DNA from: Pohlia nutans
Taxonomy: Eukaryota > Streptophyta > Bryopsida > Bryales > Mniaceae
Reading direction: 5' to 3'
Assembly (NCBI GenBank): GCA_022496805.1
Contig: CM040088.1
Span: 26,333,501 to 26,397,500 of the forward strand
Length of the DNA: 64,000 nucleotides
The notes under the pieces were generated by a model. It made no database searches. It saw only the letters and a list, made by a program, of their open reading frames with translations, and had not been told where the DNA came from. The first letter of the stretch is position 1. Every line of letters starts with the position of its first letter. The position numbers and the translations under genes are program-made. This document shows, in pieces, positions 37,034 to 48,771 of the stretch.

Positions 37034-39026
37034 ATGGCTTGGCAAAGGTGTGGAAAACATCTTGTCCAGAGGAACAACAATTACAGGACTCTAATTTTAC
37101 GGGCGGGCGAGGCGGGATTTTCAATGCCAGCTCTGATACCAAGTTCGACTGCATTGGTGCCATCCATGAGAGTCCAGCCACGGCAGCAACGACAGAGATA
37201 TCTCCATAATCGCCTCCAAAGTGCCTGGGATGCAGCAAAGTATGTCATTCTCCAACTTGCTCTTGCATTGATAAGATCGATTTAGCCCCGGCTCAAGGAC
37301 CCAGGGTTCATGGTTTGAAAATGATCAATTTAATTCATCATATTGTGAAAAAGACAATTCCAATGAGATCATATTTAATATCAATGAAGAACATTGCACA
37401 TATTAGTCAAAAATGAACAATAATAAGTCGCCGTATGGCATATTTGAAATTTGCTTAAAGACTGATTTGGGATTCTGAGTCTTTTAGGTTAATTTGTAAC
37501 CACGTTATGAAATCATTTAACGCATATGTCTGTGGAATGAATCCATCATTAACCCTTAAAGGATCAAGAAGCCCATATTGGGCTTCATGTTTCTTTTGAG
37601 CAGTTTTGAGTAGGTCTTATGTGGGGTTTCTTTTGTTTGTATTTTTTATCAACACATGCAATGTTCTTCATTGATTCTGGTGATATAAAACTTGGTCCTA
37701 TTTGAATTATATTTTTCATAATATGAGTGATTGAATTTGTCATTTTAAAACTATGAATTCTTGGTCCTTTAAGGGTTAATATGAATAGTGAAAATTTGTC
37801 TTAACAAAATGAGTTCAAATTATGATCTCTTTCTTGTGTATTAGCTTTAAAACTCAACTATGTGCAGGCATTTATTGCAGGGGCAATGTGGCGAGAGTGC
37901 CGTCGTTGTTGCCGTCCCGAGCACAATACGAGATGAGTTTTTGCCGGAAATTTACGACGCTCGTGGTGCTCGGAGGGACTGGAATTGGAGGCTTAACCAT
38001 CTATGATGACTATCTCATCTTCCAACAATGTAGCAAGTGAGTCACTTTTCAACCCCTAATGGACCAAGGATTCCTAGTTTGAAAATGATCAATTCAATTT
38101 GTCACATTGTGAAAATATAATTGAGATGAGGTCACATTTTATATCAAGTCTCACTATATAGCATGCTCAAAATTGCTTAAACAATTTGAAACCCAATTTG
38201 GGATTCTTGGTCCTCTAGGGGTTAATTGTCTCCTTTCTTCATTTTGTTGGTACTTTCAAGCTTGCGTAACCCTAGTATGTTTGTATAGGAGGGCATTGGA
38301 GAAGGCAAACTCCAATCCTACATTGAAAACAATTTTGGGAGAAAATATCGAGCAAGGACCATGGTATGAGGCCACCATGGCCGTGGACCACGAAGGTCAC
38401 TCGGCCATGTGCCACTTTCCTGTCTCTGGGAGTTTGTGCAATGCCAACATCCATCTTCGAGCGGTCCGGTACGAAGGTGTAGCGCTGTTGTGCCCTAAAA
38501 TATACCTTATAATGCTATTTTACCACAATTTCAACATGCATTCATAACATTCAGTAGCATGCATTGTCCCTGACTTGGCTCTACAGTAGATGGTGTGGTA
38601 TATTCCACACCCAAGAATACTTCATCAGTAGCTAAGTGAACAGGTGGAGGCTCAAGGTGATGAGCAAAGTGCATGAAGGAAAGGCAATGGGCATGAAGGC
38701 TCCTGAATGTTATGTTGATATTAATATTGTTTCATAATTTCTACTGTTATTGTATTAAATTTGTTTTTACGTAATCTTGCTTTGACATGGCCGTCCGGAT
38801 ATATAATTTCAAAAAGTCTTGTTCATGTTCAATTACTGAAAATTGTGATTTTGCGTGTTACTGGGTGGCAGAGACAAACAGTTTTATGTTCTACTTCGTG
38901 TTGCCGGGCTCCGGCGAGTGGGAATTGCTGGTTCTTGAGGCTTTGATTCATCGGCCCGATCAACCGAATCCACAAAGAATTGATCTGTTAGGGCGCGACA
39001 ACTTTGCTCCAGGATGTGCAAGATAA
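37034..39026 (+). CDS. COA1-like mitochondrial protein (4 exons)
   Basis: Exons 37034-37239, 37881-38036, 38289-38476 and 38872-39026 join in frame with GT-AG introns, giving 234 residues. The N-terminus (MAWQRCGKHLVQRNNNYRTL) is arginine-rich and almost free of acids, as in mitochondrial presequences. One hydrophobic segment follows (TTLVVLGGTGIGGL, about residues 98-111). The C-terminal part has LGENIEQGPWYEATM, CHFPVSGS and LLVLEALIHRP. This arrangement, one membrane helix then LG.....W and .F.V.G motifs, fits the COA1/TIMM21-like family, whose yeast member helps assemble cytochrome c oxidase in the inner membrane. Assignment is from motifs only. A shorter start at 37933 is possible, but exon 1 fits exactly in phase and supplies the presequence. 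Introns 1 and 2 carry three family C TTAA elements. Confidence 0.65.
37282..37492. mobile_element. Diverged family C element in COA1-like intron 1 (inverted)
   Basis: TTAGCCCCGGCTCAAGGACC to GAGTCTTTTAGGTTAA. The interior TTTGAAAATGATCAA and AACATTGCACATATT blocks are inverse to the 37549 copy. One flank has mutated from TTAA to TTAG. Confidence 0.6.
37549..37779. mobile_element. Family C element in COA1-like intron 1
   Basis: TTAACCCTTAAAGGATCAAG to TTGGTCCTTTAAGGGTTAA; the inverted ends are the best preserved of the family. It contains TTGGGCTTCATGT and TCATTTTAAAACTATGAAT. 57 bases downstream of the inverted copy. Confidence 0.75.
38049..38225. mobile_element. Family C element in COA1-like intron 2 (inverted)
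   Basis: TCAACCCCTAATGGACCAAG to TTGGTCCTCTAGGGGTTAA, starting 12 bases after the exon 2 donor. It aligns with the other family C copies in reverse; the left flank is TCAA instead of TTAA. Confidence 0.7.
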
Positions 39027-39384
39027 TTTAATTTCCAGGTGGTATATTGTTTACTTCACATCCCAAAATCAAAGATAAACTTGAAATTTCAAAGGTTTAA
39101 GACACAATACGCAAGCATTTCTTTACAGTCATTATATATGGATATATTGATATTGTCACATTGTGTTCTGCAAAGGTCCAGTGCAATAGCCCTAAATTTC
39201 CCATCATTTTGGTAGTTTAAGGTCGTTTTAGAGTTGGGTCATTTTGAGTTTTTTATGCCTCACAGTGCCTCGTTTGGATCCTCATCTCCACAAATGAGGA
39301 CGTGTACCCAATTTCTCCACAAATCCCAAAATGACAATTTGACTGAATAAGGAAAAAAAAATTAAAAATTATGAAATCATGTCC

Positions 39385-39557
39385 CACTACAAGGAGAAGG
39401 CATCGCTTTTCACTTGGTAGGAGAGTCAAACAGCGCCACTTCGCACTCACTGCCCAGGCGCTCAAGACTTGGTGAGTGCGATTCGTCATGTAGGACAAGT
39501 GTGTATAGTGAACTCTGACATTGTTTTGAGCGAGAAGCGACGCCTTTGCTAGTAGTG
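39385..39557. mobile_element. CACTA-type miniature element
   Basis: CACTACAAGGAGAAGGCATCGCTT at the left, AAGCGACGCCTTTGCTAGTAGTG at the right. The flanking triplets TCC and ACC match at two of three bases, so the duplication has probably mutated. Confidence 0.65.
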
Positions 39558-41079
39558 ACCATGACATGCACGTTTCGTGTTTTGTTATGCTTTGCAGACA
39601 CGGAAACATCATGGGCACCGGCGGATTAATTGTAAGATGCATTGACAAAATCACCACACTGTCATTCTATTGCCTTGGAGTTGCGCAAATGGAGAAAATT
39701 CAAGTCACCGTGTGTTTCTAGAAGGTTGGTTGATGGCCGGCCATCCAAGTCAATGAAAGATTTGTGGAATATTCCAGGAGCTTTCACAAGTCACACTGCC
39801 TGACAGCCTCAAGACTTTTGAAGAAAAGGTTTTCATTGAATTTGCGGAGAAAAGAGCCTCAATCTGTCGGTGAATGGAACCAAAGGTGGAGGTATTTTTA
39901 GTATTTTTTGAAAAATAAGGTTTGGCAGAAGGAGTGTTTGTGAATTTTTTCCAAGATTCTCTTTTGCCACCATAACATGTTTTTCTTTTGGAAAAATGGT
40001 TTGTCAAAAAAAAGTGGAATTTATTTTTAGAAATAGTTTCTGTCAATCCTGCCCTCCACTTATGGTATTCAAGATTTCATGGGTGTTTTACATTAGACTC
40101 AACTCAAAAAATACTATGACTAAAACAAAGAAAATTGAACTCAAAACTAGCTCCACATGAAACTCTTGAGGTTGTATTGTAAAGGTCTTTTTCCCTATCT
40201 TGAGGTCCAACAATGAAGATATTAGACCAAAAACAAAAAGAAAGAAGAAAAGATGAAGGTGGTAAAAAATTAAGAGAGGAATAATAATCAATTAATAAAA
40301 TATAGTAGTTTAAAAGTGCACTTTCAAATTTCAGAAGCTTGGGCTCAAGCTTGACTCTTGAATGTGTAAACTAGAAGCATTATTTTCTTGGGTTGGAATC
40401 ATCGAGCTTTTTTTTAACCATACTCATAGCCTTGGACCCTAATGTTAAGTTGGGACCGATATAAAGCTTTTGGGACTAATTTAAAGCCCCGGGGTGCACT
40501 CTTTTATGTGTTTGAGGAATCATGTGAGTGCATATTAGAGGGATTAATTTGAACACTACCGTACTATGTACACATAGTACTAGAAAAGGCTAACCAAACC
40601 AACAAAAAATCAACGTTTTCTTATTGTTTTGGGCACTAGTGGTTACGACTTGACATATTTAACAAACTTCTTGTAAAGGGTTCAACAGACATCTCCTAGT
40701 TTCTATTGGTTTTAACAGTACAAGAAAAATTGTCACGGAATCAAAAGAAATAAAATTTAAAAAATATTATAATATATATAATAAAAATATCATAATAATA
40801 TTATATATTATATTAATACTTATTTTGAAATATCATTTTGAAGTTCTATATTGAAATTTTATTTTGGAAAATGTCAATCCTAATTGTAAGAATGTTTTAG
40901 TAGGCAATTTACACTATGCTTTTGTTTTATTTTTGATAAACTTGTTTTCAATGTAGATACGAAATTTCGTCAAAAACATATAATTTTCAAAAACAAATTG
41001 AATTTTTTTCTAAATGTACAGAAATGCCTATATCATATACTTCAAAAAAAATTGAAAAAAAAAAAATAGCGTCGCTAAA
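39558..41079. other. Gene-less stretch
   Basis: AT-rich, including an AT-only patch near 40770-40830. No frame here shows a family motif. Confidence 0.35.
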
Positions 41080-41783
41080 AATACCCAAAGTCCGTTGTGA
41101 AAAAAATAAACAACTCTAGCCATCACGAGTTTGTCAAAAAAGATTTAAAAGATTTCAATTTTTTGTAGATAAAGAAAAAAGACTGCATGATCTATAGCAA
41201 AAAATTGTAAAAATAAAGTTTTTAACGTCGCTAAAAATAATCAAAGATTGTTGTGAGAAAAAACAGCTTCCAGCCATCAGGATGTTGTCAAAAAAACTCA
41301 ATTTTTTTTAAATTCTTTTGTATGTACAAAAAAAAAACTTGCATGATCTAGTACAAAAAGAATTGAAAAAAAATTAAATTGACATGGCAAAAAAATCTCC
41401 AATGGTTATGTTTATTTATAATTAAGAAAAAAATTCATTGGCTTGCATTTGATTCCAACCACTGTCAATGGGGCCCGGGCAAACCGTGGTGGATCTCGCA
41501 ATACTATTCGGGCAGCCCAAAAATTTCCCCGGACAGTTCAATTTTTTCCCGAGCAGCCCAGAAAAATCAACGAAGCAGGCGATAAATTTTGTCCAGGCGG
41601 CAAATATAATTTCGGGAAAATTTGATATTTTTTTGGAAGATCTAATTTTTTTTTTTAAATTATTGTTTTGGATCAAAAAAAATTTGTTGACTGATGAGTT
41701 GGACAACACATCCGTTACAACTAGAACAATCAATAGATTTCAATGCAATATTTGTTGTTTTGGACACTGATTCTCTAGTAGTG
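41080..41783. repeat. Inverted-orientation relative of the 15.6-16.5 kb repeat
   Basis: 41085-41370 contains two approximate tandem units (GTCGCTAAAAATA, TTGTGA.AAAAA, AGCCATCA blocks) that are the reverse of units at 16135-16480. 41450-41520 is the inverse of 15945-16010. It ends CTCTAGTAGTG (41783), the inverse of CACTACTAGAG, supporting one CACTA-like family in two orientations. Confidence 0.5.
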
Positions 41784-43539
41784 TATTTAGTGCTGAAAAT
41801 AGGGATGTATATTTACATTACACATACATACAAGAAAAAATATAAGAATATTTTAACGTATACAAAGGATATTTTAAAGGTAGTCATAAACGTATGTGAT
41901 GCCAAGGTTTAATTAAGAGTGCACCCATAGGTTTAAAGCTCCTATACTAATGATTGTGCTCAGATTTTGAAATTTGCTTAGGGTTGGGTTCTTGTGTAAA
42001 GTGACCTTCAATTCATTCTCACTTAGTGAGAGAATGTGACAGATGAAACAAGGGCATCTAAGTTGTTCTTGAGTAGAGAATAAGGAAGAACATATTACTA
42101 TGAATCTTGCTTTAGAAGAGGCCATTATGAAAATATTATTTATTTCCAGTGTCCATATGTTGACAATTCATGGCCTAATCATCCGAATCATAATGATGTG
42201 AATATAGAAATTTGCCTATTAAAATTTTCAAATTCAAAAAGAAAGTTTTTACATTATCACATCTTTATCATTTAATATGGTCTCAATGAACACTAGTTTA
42301 CCAAGAACCACGTAGCCGCACTTGTATCATGTTAGAATTTATATATATATATATTCAAATATTTTATTCTTAGTCACACAAGTTTTAGGTCCTTTAGAGT
42401 TATTGATCCCCTAGTAATGCTACTAACATTTCTATAAAAAGGTGTTCAATTATTTAAACTCTTATTCATATAAAATTAAACTAAATTAAAAAATGTCATC
42501 ATTTGGAAGTCTATCAAAAAATCACATGAAATAGATTAAAAAATATAGATTTTGACATTGAACAATTGAAATACACCCCATTTGCAAATATGCCATTTAT
42601 AAACATTTTAGCAAAAATGCCCTAATATTGCGACACGTCTTTTTCAGGAGGTGACCATGCAAAAAGTAGAAAACCACATGAGTTAAACTATAGGGTCATT
42701 TTTATTCATAGGGGGGAAAGTTCTATCTAATTATAAAACTTTATATATAATATAGGATGCTTTAAATTCAAGTAAGGAATGATTCAAGGATCTATTTGGA
42801 ATGTACCTAAAATACTCTAATTATGTGATAGCCCCCGTTTAAATACCCTCTTAACACACGTGGCTACACTAGATACATATCAGTGGCCCCCCGAGCACTA
42901 AACATGTTGTAGCAACTATTTATTTGCAGAATTTTTGCCACAATGTAAATCTTGAATATTAGCGAATTAATTTGTATTTCTAAATGGATGGGTTCATTAA
43001 AGATTTCCCAAAAAGAATTAAAGTAGAAAGAAATAGCCGAAATTGGGTTAATGAGAGTTTATTTAAATAAATAAACAAAATTTCATCCATATTCTATATA
43101 TTTATGAATGTGAATACCTTCATCACTCCAATAAAAATTGCAAATTTATTTACTTGAGAAATTTGAAAAACGTAAAAAGAATCCAATGTATTGTACAATA
43201 GTTAGTATTATGAAATGAATCAAATTTTTATTAAATCTTGTTAGCAGTTGATGAGAGTTTCTAATGTACCCAAATAGAAACTAAGCAAATCATGATGATT
43301 TTAGGAATCTTTAAAATTTTACATGTTCTCATAAAAATAAAATAAAAATCCTAAAAATAAAAATAAATTTTTTTGGCATTATCAAAATAACACATAATTG
43401 ATATCAAACTAGTATATATGCTATACTAGTGCATGCAAAAGTTATGAAGGTTTAGAATTTTATTGATAAATGATCTTAAACATAACACAAGTATTGTTGC
43501 AAGTATTCAAGCACATTTTGAATGCTATCACAAAACTAA
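41784..43539. other. Gene-less stretch
   Basis: AT-rich sequence without recognisable coding or paired repeats. Confidence 0.35.
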
Positions 43540-44056
43540 GTGTATGGAATACAATTTTGAACAATCCAAAAACCATGATATTAAATGTCACCTTGCCATG
43601 GCCACAAATTGCATAACATTAAAAAAATGGCGGTTTGTCCTCTTGGACTTACAAAATCAAATATCAATATGTAATTATAAATGAATCCCTCAATACAAAG
43701 AGTAGTGACTTAGAAATGGATATTCAAATAACAAACAATAGTATTCATCAAAGATGAGCTTTGACATTGCTACTTAATGTTATGCATGTTGCCAAAACCA
43801 AAAATCATTCCATCAATGACAAAAATGAGGTTGTCAACACCAAAGACCAGGCAAGTTATCAACGCCAAAGACTAAGTCATGATACTGTAATATGTAGTCT
43901 TTGATCTTGGCAACGTGATCTTTTTGAAAAAAAAAAAATAGTTTTTATTTTTGTAGCAAATGAAAAAGAGGCAATATGAATCTTTGCCCACGACAAGGTG
44001 ACATTTAACATCATAGATGTAGTCTTTGCATTGTCCAAAATCGTATTCCATGATTG
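43540..44056. repeat. Inverted-repeat element
   Basis: ATGGAATACAATTTTGAACAATCC... and TTAAATGTCACCTTG at the left pair with CAAGGTGACATTTAA and GGACAATGCAAAG-type sequence in the right arm, ending near ATTCCATGATTG. The centre has three degenerate copies of a CAA(C/G)(A/G)CCAAAGAC word. Confidence 0.5.
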
Positions 44057-44641
44057 TAAATGACGTTGAGGAAGTAAACTCCTAGAGTCCTAGTTGAGTG
44101 TATGATACTCTTTTACTCATTCCCACACAGAACTTGATAAGACTGACCTGTTTGCTACCAGCCCAGTTAGACTTACAATTTTCAACTTGATAAGTTAAAA
44201 CTTTGCTTGCAAACAGCACTCCATGATAAGTTACTGACGGCCCATTCAAGCCAAGAAGCTCCAGCACTTGCGTTGTGTTCCTGGAATGTTGCAAGGTAAA
44301 ATTTGAAAATAATATACAATTGTCTTGCGGTGTCAGAGATTTGTCTCTTCCTGCTTTTGGCCAACGCATGTGCGTTGGTGGAGTGCGAATTTCTTGCAGC
44401 ACATAAAATGCGTCGGAGCAACTTCTTGCATGCGTCAGGTTTAGAAAAAAAAATTACACGAGCACACTGTAGCTACCAAAAACTTCACTTACTTGACGAA
44501 CGTTAATTCTTTGTCGCACTCGCGTTGGGTGACTGATGGGAATGGGCCATGAAAGATCTCATGCTTGCAACCATTCAAGAGCAGAATTCAAATGTGTCAG
44601 TAAAAATTTATGCTATGTTATCCATGGTTTGTATGTACCAT

Positions 44642-44712
44642 TCATTGTCATTACAAACAAACACTTTATTCACGCCGACCTCGCAACGGGACCCGAGTTT
44701 CTATCTATCTAT
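44642..44712 (+). repeat. Second segment similar to the LINE 3' end
   Basis: TCATTGTCATTACAAACAAACACTTTATTCACGCCGACC then GAGTTTCTATCTATCTAT parallels the reverse complement of 54271-54340. The CTAT-type terminal repeat is preserved. Sequence to the left does not match the LINE, so it is a short tail fragment or SINE tail. Confidence 0.65.
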
Positions 44713-44986
44713 TTATTTGTATGTACCTGACCCCTAAATTCTGTCTGATCTTTGCAAACTGCACTCTTGAATCCCATTCACGGCATGATACCAAAGTGGT
44801 ACCCAGGGAATTTCTTATCAGGGAAAGCAATCACAGGGTTGTGTACAGCGCTGGTCTGTTGGTCATTACGGAGCATCCACACCCACTTCAATTCTCCCTC
44901 AATTCACTGACCACTATTGTAACATCCAAAATTTGGTGTCACAAGTTGTCGTCTCCACACTCTTGATCATTTGAGCAGAAAACCTA

Positions 44987-45223
44987 CAGTGAATAGAGGT
45001 CTTAAGGGGACCAATACTAATTTATCTACATTTCACACTATAAATATTTACCATTCCCGTACAAAGACACAGTAATTTCATTTTTATTTTTTGACACAAA
45101 TAGTCAGACAATCACAAACTTTATTTTATTTTTTCCAAACGGTTTATTTTTATTTTTACAACATAGTATTTTTTAGAGGGTAAATCCTTTAATTTTTTGG
45201 TCCCCTTAAGACCCCTATTCAGG
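44987..45223. mobile_element. TA-flanked MITE
   Basis: CAGTGAATAGAGGTCTTAAGGGGACC at the left is mirrored by GGTCCCCTTAAGACCCCTATTCAGG at the right, with TA outside both ends. Ends starting CAGTG/CCTGA beside TA suit Tc1/mariner-type MITEs. Confidence 0.6.
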
Positions 45224-45367
45224 TACAATTCTTCCTTCCATTGCTCTAATACCTTGGTTGAAAGAGATGAAATATACTTGTGATTTTTGGACTAGTACTT
45301 TGTTTGAAAGAGATCAAACAAGGATGTGACTTTTGAACTGAGTTTTGATTGGAAGGGGTGATGACTT

Positions 45368-46165
45368 TTAACCCTTTAGTGTCCTAGTAACCGCTAAGTG
45401 GTTACTAGATCACCATAAAATGAAATGCTATAAAATATGTGAACCATTTCAATCCGGTGTCTAAAGTTCAGATGTGTAACTTTTGGTTCTGCAGATGATG
45501 CAAAAAGAAATTTTGGAATCTAACTTTCTTAGATATCCAAATACCTATGTACAAAACACCAAAATACTGAAAATCCCTCAAAATACATCAAATACTTACA
45601 AATACAACACATGTACTATGCAGTATTTCTTGTATTTGAAAGTTTGTTATCTTGTATTTTTTTTTGGATTTTGTTCTCTCGTTCACGTTCCATTAGTGTA
45701 TGTATTCCGATCTTGATCAATGTGCCAACCCCTTTCGTATTTCAACGTATAAATTTTGTCATGAACGGTATATGGATAAGTCACTCTCACTTATAAAATT
45801 CACAATAACTATGCATGAGTCCGTTCTTGATATACAAGGTTGCAATAAAGAGGTGTTGACAAAGGTCATTGCTCAACATCTTCACTTCCATTTTTGAAAA
45901 TTTGATCCAAATTCTATTTAACCTTAAAGTCACACACCCTCCAAAATCTCATTTTTGAGTGTGTATTATACAGTTCAAAGACATACTATAATCTTCCAAT
46001 CCAACGGTCCGATCTTATTCAACACTTGTTTCATTAAGCTATGCTTACATTTATATGGTTGAATACTATTAATAGTATCCCTAATTTCAACAGAGAAAGA
46101 TTTTTAAAAATATCACCCAAAAAACTGTGGTTTCTCCAAAACCACCATGGGCACTAAAAGGTTAA
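45368..46165. mobile_element. TTAA-flanked element
   Basis: TTAACCCTTTAGTGTCC at the left and GGGCACTAAAAGGTTAA at the right. 798 bases, with only short frames (45483-45897) that show no transposase motif. Confidence 0.6.
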
Positions 46166-46305
46166 AACCATATCCTAGTGGGAAGGGATTGAAGAATTGT
46201 GCCCTAGGTAAAAGGAATGAATAGGACATAATGAATAAGGAGTTAAGTGAGTCTTAGAGTAAATATGATTTAATTTAGTTCTACATTTCTTTTTACTATA
46301 GATTT

Positions 46306-47235
46306 TTAACCTCTAAAGGACCAAGTGTCCTAATTGTATAGGACATTTGCAAAACCGGGTAGGTTCCTACGATGTCAATTTTGAGTATAATATTTTGATT
46401 TTTTTTTTTAGTGAACTTGAAGAATTTCAAAAGCTTCATGGGAATATAATTTTTCTTCCCATCAAACATTGGTAGAAAAAGCTATGTTGCCTGAAGCCTT
46501 TTTTTTGCAGCTCAGGAAAAATGCTACACTACTCCAATAGCTCTAAATTTTGATATGGAAGCAAGTGGCATGATATTATTTGGAATGGTAAAAAAAACCT
46601 CTCCATAGTTTTAAATTTTCATTCGAAGAGGAGTCAAAATTTTCTTGCCTGGTTGGGCAAGGTGGGAAAAAAAAAAACTTCTTTTGGAGATAAAAAATTA
46701 GTGATTTTGTTGTTTTAAAAAAAAATCTTTTTCTACTTCAAAAGAGACAAGAATCTTTGTCTTTACCATTTGGACTGAGATATTATACAAAACCAAGTTC
46801 AAAATAAAATTAAATGTGTTAGGCGATGGTTTGCACCTCCTCCACTTCCAATATTGTTTTCAATATGTTAAATCATTCTCCTACTTCTCAAATTTGGTGT
46901 ACAAGTAACTAACATTGTGCAAATTGTAAAAGTGAAGGGTGACAAGATTCCATAGTGGAATATTTTCTAAATAAAAAGAAAAATACGCAGTTGAAAATTT
47001 TGGTTGAGCTTTACTTTTCTCACACATTCTCACTTCAAACGTAAAAATATTCTAATCTATATTGTCAAAGATTGTGAATTTCTTGTGTACATTCCTTTGG
47101 TATTAAAGACAAGTTTCTATAGTTGAATTGCAATTTTACATTTTTTTAATTTAAAAAAAAATGTACCTTGGGAATTAGAAATGACAACATAGTAGTGTTT
47201 TTTGAGCAAAATAGTCCCGTTCCTTTAGAGGTTAA
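46306..47235. mobile_element. TTAA-flanked element, family A
   Basis: TTAACCTCTAAAGGACCAAG at the left and CCGTTCCTTTAGAGGTTAA at the right, a 15-base inverted terminus including TTAA. The left 60 bases are shared, inverted, with 1080-1139. 930 bases without coding capacity. Confidence 0.65.
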
Positions 47236-47316
47236 AATAAAGATTTTGATTTGTAGAGTCTTTAACTCTTTATCTAATGAGTTCATTTAAATTAAGTGCC
47301 TTTTACCCTACATTGG

Positions 47317-47420
47317 TCCGAAATGACCCTAAACAAATATGTGTGGTGGTTCTTTTGGGAAGATCTTGGAGGTCGGTGATTCGACTCTAGTTGAATGCAC
47401 GTAGTGAAGAGCTAATACCA
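47317..47420 (+). repeat. SINE-like dispersed repeat, copy 2
   Basis: GGTCCGAAATGACCCTAAAC followed by GGAGGTCGGTGATTCGACTC, the same motif order as the inverse of 14640-14812. The GATTCGACTC part resembles a pol III B box. Confidence 0.35.
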
Positions 47421-48071
47421 CTTGGTTGATGGGGAGTACTTGTGGAGGTCTAAACGCATTGTAGCGGGAATACAAGTTGCTCTTAATAGAAAATGATTGG
47501 GAGCTTATAGTCAAGTTCATAAATTGTTGTAGATTTAAAAAAATAAAATCATCCACTGGGGAGTAAAAAGTACATACTTTCTACGTCTTAGTGTGATGTT
47601 GTAATCTGTTGCCTTTCAATGGAAACAAAACATCCATTTGTATCAAAAATTAAAATTTCCTCTACACTTATTTTTTATGTACACTTAACTATAAATTTTT
47701 CATTAAATAGAATTAATTTCATTTAGTTTTGAATATTCTAAAAGATTCTATATTGTAAACATTTGTTAAACTCTTTGTAGCTCATGATTCTAGGTTAAGA
47801 TAGACTTGATTTTCGGGTGAAAAATAAAAAATATTTTGCAAATTTGACACGTGACGGATCAATGCAAAAATGAACCGCTCACCTCAGGGAACAAATGGAC
47901 TTGTTGCACATGTGACTCATTTCAACAAAGCTCCATAGCTGATTGGGAGCAACTTATAAACTTACTAGTAACTCTTGACACGTGGCGCAACACGTGTACG
48001 TACTGCCAAGGCAGCGTGGCCCTAGCTTCCCGGAACCTGCCGCCCCATCCCGTCAAAGTCCCGCCTCGTCC

Positions 48072-48120
48072 CGTCGCAGACGACAGTCCCTATTACCGCG
48101 TGCGTCGCAGACGACAGTCC
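48072..48120 (+). repeat. Direct repeat in the DA1-type gene upstream region
   Basis: CGTCGCAGACGACAGTCC occurs at 48072-48089 and again at 48103-48120, in a GC-richer stretch (47980-48180) that is probably promoter or 5' UTR of the downstream gene. Confidence 0.6.
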
Positions 48121-48705
48121 TCTGCCCCGGCACCTTCTCCCCTGCCATTCATTGACTCCCGATCGCGTTTCTTCCTCTGATCTCCTCGCAATTTTACGTA
48201 ATAAACATGGCCTTATCAGACTGATCATTTTGCTGTAACAGTGATTTTGCTGTAACCCTTTTAGGACTTGGTCAACACTTTTCAGCGATTTCAGGGTTTG
48301 CAAGACACTGTGTTGGCCAGCACCGCGTCCGGAGGTCGATCTCATCCTTCATACTTTAACCCCAAGCTTGGCGATGGTGCAGCACTTTCTACTTATCACA
48401 TCGTTTGTGCCGCGGCCGGCAGCAGCTTCACCGAATTTGAGGTTGGTGGGGTACAGTTGATTGATTGATTAGGGTGCCAATTCGGTGGTGTTACTTTCTC
48501 GGAATGCTCAATCATTCTTTTTTTCTTCGAGGATAGAGCTTGAATTTTCTCATTGCTTGTTACTTTCTCGGAATGCCAATTTTTGGATTTGCGCCGACCA
48601 AGTTTGGAAGATTCTAGAAGGATTAGGATTTGGAGCTCTTCGCAAGGCATGTTTGGAGCTCCACTTGCTTACTTGCATCTTTTGTTGTTGTTGTTGTTGT
48701 TGCAG

Positions 48706-48771
48706 GTTTAAGAGTTGAACTTGCGAGACGGACAGCGAGGTTTTGAATTTTGAATTATTGTTGTTGTCAAG
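48706..48771 (+). other. Likely 5' UTR exon joined to the DA1 start
   Basis: A (TTG)n tract ending TTGCAG at 48705 is a strong splice acceptor just before the proposed ATG at 48772, implying an intron in the 5' UTR. The matching donor upstream could not be fixed. TTACTTTCTCGGAATGC is repeated near 48490 and 48562. Confidence 0.45.
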
